From: Pelodera strongyloides | Lineage: Eukaryota > Nematoda > Chromadorea > Rhabditida > Rhabditidae | DNA length: 64,000 nucleotides | Direction: 5' to 3' | Assembly (NCBI GenBank): GCA_036852015.1 | Contig: JAANDG010000098.1 | Coordinates: forward strand, 1 to 64,000 | Shown: positions 10,294-23,409 of the stretch, one piece after another | How the letters are laid out: every line of letters begins with the position of its first letter | How positions within the stretch are numbered: position 1 is the first letter of the stretch | Notes under the pieces: generated by a model | Databases searched by the model: none | What the model was told of the DNA's origin: nothing | The model's input: only the letters and a program-made list of their open reading frames with translations | Made by a program: the position numbers and the translations under genes

Positions 10294-13200
10294 TCAATAA
10301 TGATCAGTCATAGTGCACGTCGGGTCGTGCAGACCAGCTCCCTGCAAAATAACAAATCAAATATTACGTAGTTCAAAGACCAAAAAAAGCTGCGCTTGGG
10401 GAATATGATCAAGACCACAGAGAGATTAAAATACTCTGTTCAGTTGGTAGGAGTTAACCAATATTAGTTTTCAACATGATGTTGTTCAAAATTCGTTGTT
10501 CTTGCAAGGGAAAACAACATTCGGAATAGAAATCATTGTGCTTTCGTATTGTTATGCATTGATACACTGCAACAAAAACTTTCTTAGAAGCTGAAGGATA
10601 CATATATTCAAAGGAAATGTACATTTAAATTTAAAACATACTCTTAGGGGGAATCGGAGGTGGATTATTCGGCCGCGCAGAGGGAATCGGCGACGTGGGC
10701 GCTCTGCTCTGGTGGCTGCTGCTCTGGTGGGTGACGTTCTTGAGGCTCCTGAAAAATGTCACTTAATATAAACATAGGTTTCATTTAGGAGTCTTATATC
10801 TATTGGGCTTGGGAGCCAATCATGGTAACAATCTACTATAAATTGTTCGCCAAGCATTTAGTCAAAGTTTTGACACACGGATACCCCAAATGCCAGGAGT
10901 CAAGAACATACCATTGGACCGAACATCGGATTGGGAGACGTGCCTTGTGGGGGACTGCGGCAGAGGTCTTTCCGTGTACGATGTAGCCCCTGGAAACACG
11001 ATGAAATGCAATCGTAAGTACAATGTAGACAAACAACAAAAGATTCTAGATTCCACCCAACACAACTTACGCTCAAAACACATGAATATCACGGTTGGAA
11101 AAACGTTTAGCATGACCTCCGTCGTCAGCAAGCTCTAACAAACTACTCACTCGCTGTGCGAGACTTTTTGTCCCAATTGCAGAGCAACTAGACGGAGATT
11201 GATTTTAGTGTCAAACACCTAACATCGTAAAAAAATTGTTTTTTTTTTGCAAATTAAAGAAAACTTACTCTGTCTTTGCAGCAGCGGTGGGTTGGCGGGC
11301 AGAGAAGAGGCTCGAGGCGAGACCTGAGCGACGGTCGGGTTGGAGGTTGAGGCAGGTGAACGAGTGTCGACACTCACGACAGCTGAAGAAAAAAGTTAAA
11401 GGAAAATTTTGACCATGTTTTGATTGAAATCTCGGCAGTTTAGCCAAGTTGAAGCCATATAGATATGCGTTTTTGTGCGCAGTGTGTTTCTTTATGTCGT
11501 AAATGATTAGTGCCACCTGCTAAACACAGGTTTCACAGGTTTCACAGGATAAACACAGGTTTCATTTAGGAGTCTTATATCTATTGGGCTGGGAGCAAAT
11601 CATGGGGGTGGTAACTCTAAATTGTTCGCCAAGCATTTATTCAAAGTTTTGACACACGGATACCGCAAATGCCAGGAGTCAAGAACATACCATTGGACCG
11701 AACATCGGATTGGGAGACGTGCCTTGTGGGGGACTGCGGCAGAGGTCTTCCTGTGTATGTTGTCGGTCCTGGAAATATCGCGATATGTAATGGTAAGTAC
11801 ATATGTAGACAAACATTAAAAGGATTCTGGATTCACCACAAATTTTCACAACTTTCGCCCAGAAGCACATGAACACCCTGATTGGAAAAAGTTTAACATG
11901 ACCTCCGTTGTCAGCAAGCTCTGTGAATCAAGAATGGAAACTGAACAAATTACTTAATCGTTGTGGAGGCTATTCGTCCCAATTGTAGTTGAACTAGACG
12001 AAGACATGGTGTCAAACACTTAACAACCCAAAAAATTGTTCAAGATTTTTGCAAATTAAAGAAAACTTACTCTGTCTTTGCAGCGGCGGTGGGTTGGCGG
12101 GCAGAGAAGAGGCTCGAGGCGAGACCTGAGCGACCGGCGGGTTGAAGGGCGAGGCAGGCGAACGAGTGGCGACACTCACGACAGCTGAAGAAAAATGGTA
12201 AGGGAAAATGTTGACCATGTTTTGATTGAAATCTCGGCAGTTTAGCCAAGTTGACGCCATATAGAGATGCGTTTTTGTGCGCAGTGTGTTTCTTTATGTC
12301 GTAAATGATTAGTGCCACCTGCTCGAAATACCTTCCTTTCAGCATGTACGGAACAATTCCACGTCAAATGTGCAAAAGTCCTCTGTGTGAGAGTTATATA
12401 CGCTCCATGACTAGCATATTTTCCAGGCTTAGTTAGCTTAAAATTTGCTGCTGCTTCGTCTTATAACACTTGCGTTGTCGGTTTGCGGTTCACTGTATTC
12501 TTACAGAGTTCCCAGGGATGATGCCGAAAACAATTTAGGTGCATTTGAGCAACGCGGCAATGGGGTACGTTTAAGTGTAAAAACCTACGCTTTCGTCTAA
12601 TTGGCGGAGGAGTAGACGACACTGCTGAGGGAGGCGGCGACACAAATGTTGCTGTTGACGTGGGCGCCGTGGGAGTGTTCTGGGTGGGAACCGGAGGCGT
12701 GCTTGCGGGCGACAGCACGAGGTGACTCACATCTCCCAGTTGTGCCGTTCCTGAAGAAGCGTATTATATTGTGTAAAGAACGAACAACTACTGGATACAA
12801 ATCCAGTGACTGCTTCGTAATGCTAAACAAGCAAACAAACATAAGTTCGTTTCTTCCTTGCTAGTGGTAATTAATTTGCTGATACGAATGGCAAATATCT
12901 CATATAACTAACACAGATAAAGCTTGCCAGAGCCTTCTTGTTTGTTTTATATGTTACAAGTCTTCTTTATGAATCGATGTATATAAGGGGACTGACCATC
13001 AGCAGGCGTGCCACTGCGCCTGGCATTGGAAGAGCCGGTACGCCTCCTTTTGGGGGACTGAGGCGCATCCTGACTCGACCCTAAACATATAGGCCTACGT
13101 AAAAAATAATACCGCACAACATATTGCAAAAATGAGCATATAATGGATATTACTTGAATATCCAAGATAAAACAAAGAACGGGCAATCCGAAAATCCGAA

Positions 13201-15035
13201 AATTCAGTTAAATATTGTATTGTGAAAACTATTGGTCCTTCTTGTTAATTTCCTTTTAGAAACGTTAACTTAGTTTCGGAACTCAGTGATGTATAATTAC
13301 AAATAAGACCTCACAAGAAAATACATTTTACAAGGATTAGCAAATAAAACTTACTCCTTCTTCGTCGCGGCACCCTCGGTACAGGTGGCGCAAGATCTAA
13401 ACATATAGAAATTATCACTAATCGCCGCGCACACATTTTAATATTAACCGCTCGAGTATGAAAGAGCAACAATGCACTGGGCTTTCTTTCCAAGCTATCG
13501 TTAGTTTGGAAGAATTCCATAAACACACTTTTGAAACACTTCTTTATGTTGTTGTGCGAAAGTATTCACAAAAAGGAACATCAAAACCTCCTCTAAAAGA
13601 GCATGCCGTGCGAGAGCACTTTCTATGTGCTTACTACTTTTCCTGATATTGCTCTTATTGAATCTTTTAAGAAATGAATGCAAAGGCTTACCGCGCTGAT
13701 TGCGCCGCATCTTGCCTAGCGCTCGCCGCATCTAGAATGAAATTCAGTGTGGACATTAACTTACACTTCACACGAACACAAGTCGTTCTGAGCACATGAA
13801 AATATAAGTAGGAGATACAAGAATACAAGGCACAGCGTTGTAAATCTTACTGTAAGGCCTGCCCAACATTTATCTCTGAAAGTGTCGAACTATAAAAGAG
13901 CTCACCATCTTCGCCACCTCTTCTTCCTCCTCCACAAATGCCTCGTGCAGCCTGCAGTAGAGCTGGGCCACCAAATCCACCTCCAATAGTAGGCGCTTCA
14001 GCCTCTCCAACTCCTCCTCATCGTTCCGGTTCAGCATCTAAGTATGTAATAAAAACAGTGATTAAACTCGTAGTAAACTTTGGGTCAACCATTGAATAAC
14101 GGAATAAAGCTATGAAATGCCGACCAATCCTCGTAGATCATAAATTTGTTCATTTTACGTGTAATAATTCGTAAGGTCTATGAAAGCCTATGAAAAGCAT
14201 GAATAGAAAATCCAAAGTAAATCAAAGAAACACACCTTTGTTATGGTGCCGGCTAGAACTCCCAGTCGTCCTCCCTCATTGAAGATGTGGACCTTGCCCA
14301 CCTTCGCAAGGCCTTTGGCAACCTGCATGTTGCGATAGATCTGCTCAGCAGGTCGCCTCTGCAAGAAGAGAATGTAATCATTATCTTAGTGTTATGGCAA
14401 AGTCGCACGCCGAACGGCTGGAAAAGAAGAGTGCGGGTGAGTGTGCGCAATAGGTTAAAGCCCAATAAAATGATTCAACTTACAGCCTTGGCAACATTCG
14501 GGGCGTCCAACACCAGTGTTGAGAAGAGATCATGGTCGAGAGCCATGATCTCCATCAGGGACGAGGAGGCTGCCCGGCTCCGCTCGTACGGGTCCTCGAA
14601 CTGGGTCTGCAGGCCAGTGAACTGAAATGACATCATGTAACACATTTCAGCCTGAAAGGCGTAACCCAAACGTTATCAAGTCCTCCACTTAATGTACCGA
14701 AGTGCTCTTATCTTTATTTATACTCTATTGCTCGTGTCTCGTTTGCACTGTGGGCGTTGCTAAATGGAAATGTACGTATAACACCCTAAAAATAGTCGTA
14801 GATTATTCGGAGTAAAACTCACCGCCTGCATAACCAGCCCATAATCCGACTCGCACACTCGCCGGTGTTGGATCGGAGGTAGCGGCCCTAGTTGCTGCCA
14901 AACCGTTTGGGGGACGGCGGCAGCATGCCCAGCGTTCCGGACTCGCGTTGGGGGCGGAAGCGACATCGCCGCTTGCACGACCACGCCTGGGGGAGCGGGG
15001 CCGCGGCAAGCACGATGAAGGATCCTGCGGTCCAT
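10294..15035 (-). CDS. 14-exon gene; basic, Pro/Ser-rich, probably nuclear protein of unknown family
   Basis: Exons: 14823..15035, 14484..14621, 14236..14358, 13906..14037, 13692..13731, 13355..13396, 12997..13080, 12589..12750, 12071..12184, 11691..11768, 11269..11382, 10912..10989, 10642..10748, then a last exon from 10341. Phases agree through exon 12. The N-terminal half is well ordered: exon 2 has F-E-D-P-Y-E-R-S-R, exon 3 A-E-Q-I-Y-R-N-M-Q-V-A-K-G, and exon 4 is an acidic helix or coiled coil (E-E-E-L-E-R-L-K-R). Exons 5-7 are basic (R-R-R-R, K-R-R-R), like nuclear localisation signals. Exons 8-13 are Pro/Ser/Thr-rich. Exons 9+10 are duplicated as 11+12. At exon 13 the phase-consistent frame (stop at 10294) competes with a more natural Pro-rich frame (stop at 10304). 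About 490 aa. I do not recognise the family. Confidence 0.75.
10790..12330 (-). repeat. Direct duplication of an exon pair (~0.78 kb per copy)
   Basis: About 10790-11520 and 11560-12330 are similar over exons and introns. They carry exon pairs 11+12 (11269..11382, 10912..10989) and 9+10 (12071..12184, 11691..11768). All four exons enter and leave in phase 1, so the duplication kept the reading frame and lengthened the Pro-rich tail by about 64 residues. The last exon of each pair is nearly identical (R-P-L-P-Q-S-P-T-R-H), while the introns show indels. Confidence 0.85.
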
Positions 15036-16352
15036 AACTGAAAGAGAATTAATAGAGGGATCAGTTAAGCGAAAGGCTAAAAGCGCAGAAAAATTTCATT
15101 GCCTTTTTATGCTGTATCTCACTTGCCTATCGGAATTGGAATGGATACTTTAAAAAAATCGGAGTAGATGGCGTGAGAAAAAAAAAGAAAAAAAAAAGAA
15201 AAGAATGGGAGAGAAAACAGAGCATAATTTATTAAATAGAACCTAGGTAAAAACGGTTCAAAAGGGAGTATACGAGCAAGCAAAAGATAATTCCAACAAC
15301 TGCGCAAAACTGTGAATTTAAAGCTGATTTATTATCCGCATTAAAGTGTTGGGACCACTATAAATCAACTAGTTGTTTTATCCTTTACTTTGACGTGCAA
15401 AGGAGAACTTAAATAGCAAAAAAGAAATAAGGAAAAATTTATTCAACGTTATTCGTGAATGAAGAATCAGATGGAGAAAATTAGAATGGCGCAATATGGG
15501 ACCTGACCCTTTAAATGCTCTTACTTGCTACGCAAAGGCTGGTGAAATCTCGGTACAGCCGGTAAGGGAAATAGAAAAACAATTTTTTACATAAACGCGC
15601 TCAGTTACTCTTAATGAAGGAGGCTGAAAACAGGGATAGATACTAAAAACCATGATAAACGAATAAAAAAAGAACTGTAATGAAACACACTGGGCTCAAA
15701 GTAGGAATTGCAAGTTGCCATTACTAAATATTTTACTATTTATGTCATCAAGCTAGCTAAATAAAAAAGCGTACGATTAAGTATAGAAAAGGCTGTCTTG
15801 AAAAAAACGTTTTAGAGCAAAGGATATAATATAACAGTAAAGGAGAGAGAAACCGTAACAATCAAAAAAGCCAAGGATGAAAAATATGGAGTAAAGTATT
15901 GAGAAATTAACTGTATAGAAGCTTCAAAAATGCAAATAAGGTACAAAAGTAATTTGGTATCCGGAATTGAACCCGTGTCCTAAGTATGAACGTGTACAAT
16001 AGCAAATTAGCCAATGCATAAACGCGCACATTTACTATTTAAGCGAACTAGCGGTTCATTTTATTATTTTTTCCCATATCGTTTTAAGGAAAGTGAACTA
16101 ATGCCACGGAAACCAGTATGATAAAAAAAAGACAGGCAACACAGAAAACAATAGATCATTTCTCAAAGTATCGAATATTCATGCAAAAGGTATTAAGTGA
16201 AAAAAATGAACTTACTTAAATTTGATCGCCTTGTGCGCAAAAAAAATTCCCAGTTTGAGCGTGCACTGAAATAACAACATTGAAAACAGTTCAGAGGTAT
16301 TCCTCACGGAAATTCGAGAAAAAAAAACGCGAAGTATTCCAAAACCATTTAA

Positions 16353-16504
16353 TGGGGTTTGCAAGTATGCCGAAAAATTTGTCTTGGAAAAATGAGTCTT
16401 GGAACGATTTTATAATTTCTCATGTTATATATTCACTCTTAGTTCCAAAGTACGGTACCTCGTGTACATACTTGCAAGGAATTTTTGCATACTTGCAAAC
16501 CCCA
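16353..16504. mobile_element. 152-bp MITE with ~18-bp terminal inverted repeats and TAA duplication
   Basis: The left end reads TGGGGTTTGCAAGTATGC and the right end is its reverse complement. TAA is present directly outside both ends (16350-16352 and 16505-16507). A 3-bp TWA target duplication is the hallmark of PIF/Harbinger-type elements, so this is probably a non-autonomous member. It carries no coding capacity; one short ORF on the plus strand runs across it by chance. Confidence 0.7.
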
Positions 16505-16639
16505 TAAGAAAAAGATGACCTACGTCGAGGGGAATTAATTAGAAACCAATAACGACTTGGCATTGAAAACGACAGAAGGGGTGAAGATCATAATCACAAT
16601 CAGGGATCGAAAGGAGACTGATGTGAGTGGTCATCAAGA

Positions 16640-18130
16640 AGATATATGATGAATAAAAGGAGCTGCGCATTTTGTGGTACGTTGGTCTTATACGAAATTC
16701 AACGAAGCTGGAGGATTTGTCTTTACCGCAAGATAAAGCTTCAAATAGGAAAATAGTATCTTGCAAGCGGATTTTCGATGCAAAGAGGTAATAGAAGCAT
16801 ATGAAAACCGTGTGAACGGGGGGGGGGAAGATTTTGAAACGAAAGGAAACTGGGTAGGTTGCATGAAACATAAAATTCGATGTCAAAACAAGGCAATAAT
16901 TGAACCATCAGAGAAACAACTGCAGAAGTGCAGAATCATCTTGCTCCTCTACAACGGGCACCCCACACTTCTGGGATTTATCCCGTCGGGAGCAAAGCTT
17001 GTCAGATCAGGGAGCACCACGGATGAACGGACCACCGGTTGACCGCCCCAGAAAAGCTCACAACAAAGTCTTTTCGACAATTTTGAAAACCGAAATAATA
17101 TCAATGTAGTTGGAAATCAGAAAAGAATAACAATTATACATTGAGCACAATAGCAAGCTGTCACGAAATAGAAGGAGTAAACGATGATCTATGCCCTGAA
17201 TAATTAAGCTGAGGTTTAATGATCACAGTTTATATCGCGGGTATATACACAAGATCAAAGAAAATAGCTGATAAATGGCTGTGAAGATCATAAAATAAGT
17301 ACGAGAAAGGTGACTAAAGCGAGTTGGCCTTCCATGAACAGCTAAAGGTTTTACACTAGAAAAGGAAGAAAGGATGAATAAAAGGAGTCGAACGTGTCTT
17401 TTTGTGGAATGGTGTTTTTACCGCTCAAAATTATAGTATAGGAAGAAACAACATTTGGATAAGGAAGAATGTCAAACTTTCAGCGATTGCAAACAGTGAT
17501 GAGCGGCATGCATGGATTGCTGAGGAAGTACAAACGACGAGACCTTATGAACACCATCAACTAAGGATTGGTTTTGCTTTCATAGCACAAAGGAATGACA
17601 TGAAACAACTAATGGGGTCAGGATCAGGAGATACAAAATCTCGATGATTACGTTGCAGCAAACTTCGTTTTAGGTGGCAAATGAATCCACTAGAATTTAC
17701 CAAGCGAGATAGCGACTGCGAGCGTGAGGGCGAGATAAAACTATGCCGCACACCAAAAATTAGCATCTTGGAACCGTAATTTCGAAGCATTGTATGTAAG
17801 AGAATAGGAATCACAAACGCATGAAATCTTGTAAATGGGGATGCAAGTTAGGTGGAAGGAAACAAAAAGTGAGCAGTTAAGACAAGGGAATTCTTTGAAA
17901 ACATCCGAGAAACCGGTGTAGCAATCGGAATCACGAAACATCAGCCCTACACTTCTGGGCACAGTGCTGTCTGGATCAAAGCATGCCGGATTGGTAAGCT
18001 TTCATCCGAATCCCGTTTGACCGACACTGAGAAGCTCATAACATCGCCAATGTTGAAAACTGAAAATAATAACAATGTAGTTGGATATTAGAAAAGAATA
18101 GCAATTATACATTGAGCACGATAGAAAGTC
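16640..18130. repeat. Old, diverged direct duplication
   Basis: About 16640-17160 resembles about 17370-18130. Both begin near GATGAATAAAAGGAG and end with near-identical text around TATACATTGAGCAC (17137 and 18108), preceded by AATGTAGTTGGA in both. The middle parts share CACTTCTGGG and GACCG(C/A)C blocks. No protein is evident. Confidence 0.5.
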
Positions 18131-18912
18131 GTCTCAGCATTCACAACATTTAAAATCATAGTAGATGAATCAAGAATCAAGTCGAGAAAAATAAAGCATG
18201 GTAATGAACATATTAATAAGTGAGTGGTTCATTTATTGTGCCAGTTCAAGTGATCATATGGAAATACCACCGACGATCTGAAAAACTTCAACTTGAAATT
18301 GCAGTGAATATTTTTCTTTAAAAAAATCATCCATGGATATTGTCAGTCCTGACGTCGATAATTGTAGTTTGTATAGTTCGCCTGGCAAACTTCCAATGAG
18401 TGATTTAAATAATCTTGGAACGAAAGACTCATTCTTGGCACATATGTAATTGCATCGGGCAATTGGTGTGTGTCGGATTATCGATATGGTGCAAAGGGAC
18501 TGTCCTATATGCACAGACAACCGTTGCCGAGCTCTCTGTGTTTTGCAATTCCCGTAATTTATTTGATATGCTTTGCTATTCTTCTTACTTGTTTTAATAA
18601 TTTCTTCTGTAGATCATTGCTTGATTTTCAGATCCCTAGTTTAACTGAAATTAAGCAGTATTCTGATATGCACGTTCCCTTTACGCCCAGCTATTAAACT
18701 TGTATCAACCTATTGTTTCCTGACAGACATTGTTTTCTTAGTTATTGCATTTTTGCAATTCACATCCGCAAAATCAAGATATTCAGCTTTTTCATATTAA
18801 ATTTGACTTCAAATTTATACTTGTATTATACGCATATGTGTACGAATCAATTTTGATCTCAAAATGTGTACCTGTATTTTATCTTTTGTGTATATTTATC
18901 AAATTGATTTAG

Positions 18913-19576
18913 TTCCCGTCTCATTCTTCCGTCTTCTACTATACATGGAAGGAACGTTGTCTCCAATCGGCAAGTGGACCTGACTTCCCGCCTCTGTAAT
19001 GGACACGAGAGCGTCCTTCTTGTCACAAAGGATGTAAGGATCAGGGACTCGCTATCAACTACCGAAGGCTCCGCGGAGCAATACATTGCCCATTTGTGCG
19101 GTTACTGTTGCAACCCCAAGGTGAGACTTTTATTAAAAACTGAAGAAATTAAGTAATTGTTGGCGATAGTTTCTAATAAAACCATATTTACAGCTGGTCG
19201 CGTGTCGTGTTCACTCGACGTTCAACTTCCACACTGATCCGTTACGTGCAGAAGTTGTGGCAGCCTCGCTACATGCGGAGCTTGTCGAGGAAGCTCTACA
19301 CTGGGAGATAATGATGCCTTTGCCATTTTCCAGAAGACGGTGAGTTTTTACTTTATCGTAAATGGAAATTGCAATCGTTGGAAGCATTTTTTAACGTCCG
19401 ATTGTTACAGCTGGTCCGTTATTCTGGTGTCTCAACCAAGTTGTGATCACTACACGTCTATTCGAAGATCAACTACAATGATGGACTCCTTATCGCCCAA
19501 GGAGCACTGCATGATGTGATCGCCTGGGTGCGTGAAAGGCTCATGAAGAGTAGAGGAATGATACGGAAAAATCAAG
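18913..19576 (+). CDS. Unidentified three-exon gene fragment, probably frame-damaged
   Basis: Exons 18913..19120, 19194..19339 and 19411..19576 have good acceptors (TTTAG, TTACAG) and donors (GTGAGA, GTGAGT, GTTGGT). The first two are open in consistent phase and include E-S-V-L-L-V-T-K-D-V-R-I-R and A-S-L-H-A-E-L-V-E-E-A-L-H-W. The third enters in phase as R-W-S-V-I-L-V-S-Q-P and soon hits TGA, while another frame of the same exon reads convincingly (N-D-G-L-L-I-A-Q-G-A-L-H-D-V-I-A-W-V-R-E-R-L) to the donor. This suggests a frameshift inside exon 3, hence a pseudogene, a sequencing error, or an unusual splice. No start codon was settled. Family not recognised. Confidence 0.4.
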
Positions 19577-19809
19577 GTTGGTGTATGAATGCTCTTTAAT
19601 TGTTTTCCACTAGGTCATGTGTGCCATTTCAACACTGTTGTCATATTCAATGATTCATTCTGAAAGCTAAGATTCTCTTCTCCATTGTGATGTGAGAAAA
19701 TAAAGGATGTAATTAATTTCATTGAAAGTTTCTTTATTAACTTTTTTTAGGGGGGATTGTGTGTATTTTTTATCGTAGTTTAGTGCGGTTAGGCTGTAAT
19801 TTGCGCATT

Positions 19810-20410
19810 TCCTTTTGTACTGGGGGCACCACTGTTTACGTGTAAACATAGACTCAACATTTCAGACTGACACGTTTCTTGGACTATACTTGCGGAGTTC
19901 TTGTCACCAACGAGGCTGTGCTCGTCGACACCCCTCACAGTGTCTTCCAGTCGTGGGCTGAGGACACCGCATCATCATCCAATGGGAGAACATCCGCTCG
20001 CCTCTTCTGCGTGATTGGTTCCAGGGAGACTGAAGGACGCGAAGGAATCTGCACATACAGAACAACCTTAAAAATTCTAAAAAAAATTATTGTTCCGCTA
20101 TGTTGAGCTTCTTTCCGTATGTTCAGGCACCAATAGGTTTGCGCGTGAACATAAGCCTGCTACAATGTGTATTTTAGAGTGATACGGTGCATGTCCTATC
20201 GCTGTGGAGTGCTTGGCCTCACCGAGGATGTGCTCTTCGCCACCCCTCGCGGTGTCTTCCGGTCTGGGGCTGACGACGGCGAGGACGGCAACAACGGCTT
20301 TGTTACTATCCAATGGGCCAACGTCCCCTCCAGTGTTGCCTGCTCGGCGTGATTGGTTCATCCGTAGATGGAACCTACTTCTTTCATATCGACTACAATC
20401 TAAAATTGCT
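19810..20410 (+). pseudogene. Duplicated exon-like pair of unknown family
   Basis: Two diverged direct copies lie at about 19810-20120 and 20121-20410. Each has an acceptor (TTTCAG at 19865, TTTTAG at 20177) followed by related open sequence: C-G-V-L-V-T-N-E-A-V-L-V-D-T-P in the first and C-G-V-L-G-L-T-E-D-V-L-F-A-T-P in the second, both then V-F-(Q/R)-S. The second ends at a TGA near 20350. They may be 3' exons of the 18.9-kb gene or relics of a tandem copy; the phase from 19576 leads into a stop in the first copy. Confidence 0.35.
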
Positions 20411-21671
20411 GAATAAACATTTTGTCTTCATTTCTCCAATGCTGTTCATTTATGAAAAAAATAATGTATCCATTGTTGCCCGATTCTGATGTATTGATTA
20501 CTGCTCAACAGTATAGTATACAGTATAAAATGTTCGTTAGTTCAATTTTGCTTCTAATTCAGCTTTGCAAAATTTTATGAGTTTACATATGTTTGGTTGA
20601 CGTGGTTTTTTCGCTGAAAACATGGTAGTAGCTGCACGAAATAGTAATTGAACACTCATTTTTGACACATGTCAAGCATCTTCAGGGTGGTAATGCATAG
20701 CTTTTTTTAGTTTTAGGTCTAGAAAGAAGTAAATACGATCGTTACAATGCAGATACTTCGCACATTCCGATTAGACTCATTTTATTTGGTAAAAAGGATC
20801 CAAATTTTAAGTTTTACTGTACAGTTTTTATCCAAAGGTCGTATCAAAGCGAGAAAGTTATTTTCCATTTTTATTGAACTTATAAAAAATTGACGTTGCT
20901 AAACACATCTTTTTGACAACAACTAAAAAATTGCATAGATAGTTTCTGAACTCCTCCTAGTGATTATTGTCAGAGCATAAATATAAAGTCGTGGTTTCAG
21001 CTACTTGCAGTTCGAGAATTCTTTTAATCCAGTGTCTATTAGCATAATTGTCCGTCGTCATCGTTTCTATATAATACAACGAAAGGTTTTGTTAATCGGT
21101 CGGGGCTAGGTCCATGCACTCCTCTAAAGTATACCCAGGCTACCGTAGCCGCCCTTCTTGTCTCGTGGTCTCTTGCCTACAAACTACAAAATAGCCGTCG
21201 ATAGCTCGCGCCTTGTTCTTGCCTGGGAGCTAGAAAATAATGCCTTGTTTTTCACGGGTAATTCACATATCACAGCCGACTGCAACTCATTTGTAAATGG
21301 AAATGAATATTTCCATTTTATACTTCCATTTTATAGAATATTTCTGTTTTATACTTTCATTTTATACTTCTTTGAATACGAAGTTTCACTTTCTGAAGAT
21401 ATTAGCACTAATTTAGCCTTTCAAAATTCTGTTCGATCCGAACAAATAAAAAATTAAAACTTAATTATCTTAAATGTTATATTTGGAGTGATGAAAATAT
21501 CACGATTTGCTCATGTGCAAATAGCACTATTTTCGCTAATTTCACTATTAATTGCTGGAATTATGATATAAAAATTTCTCGGAATTCTTTTGTGCGGTCT
21601 ATTTCTTATATAATTAATTAGTCATGGCGTGCTTGTTTAGCTAACTCAGCTCAGTGCCACCACCCGCTTTA
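20411..21671. other. Intergenic, non-coding
   Basis: AT-rich sequence with no supported exon. A plus-strand ORF at about 21158-21457 shows repeated F-Y-T-F-I-L-Y-like text from AT-rich repeats and lacks protein character. Position 21646 has a TCAG that could act as a trans-splice acceptor for the next gene. Confidence 0.4.

Positions 21672-23409
<1,738 letters not shown>

Larger units (their letters stand above)
15036..18912. other. Intergenic, non-coding
   Basis: No exon series found. The interval holds the 152-bp MITE at 16353..16504 and an old duplication at 16640..18130, both listed separately. The remainder is A-rich DNA without clear features. Confidence 0.5.

Noticed and set aside
15955..16025. 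tRNA-like box GGGTTCAATTCC on the minus strand
   Set aside because: T-stem and acceptor pairing fail and no acceptable anticodon arm is formed.
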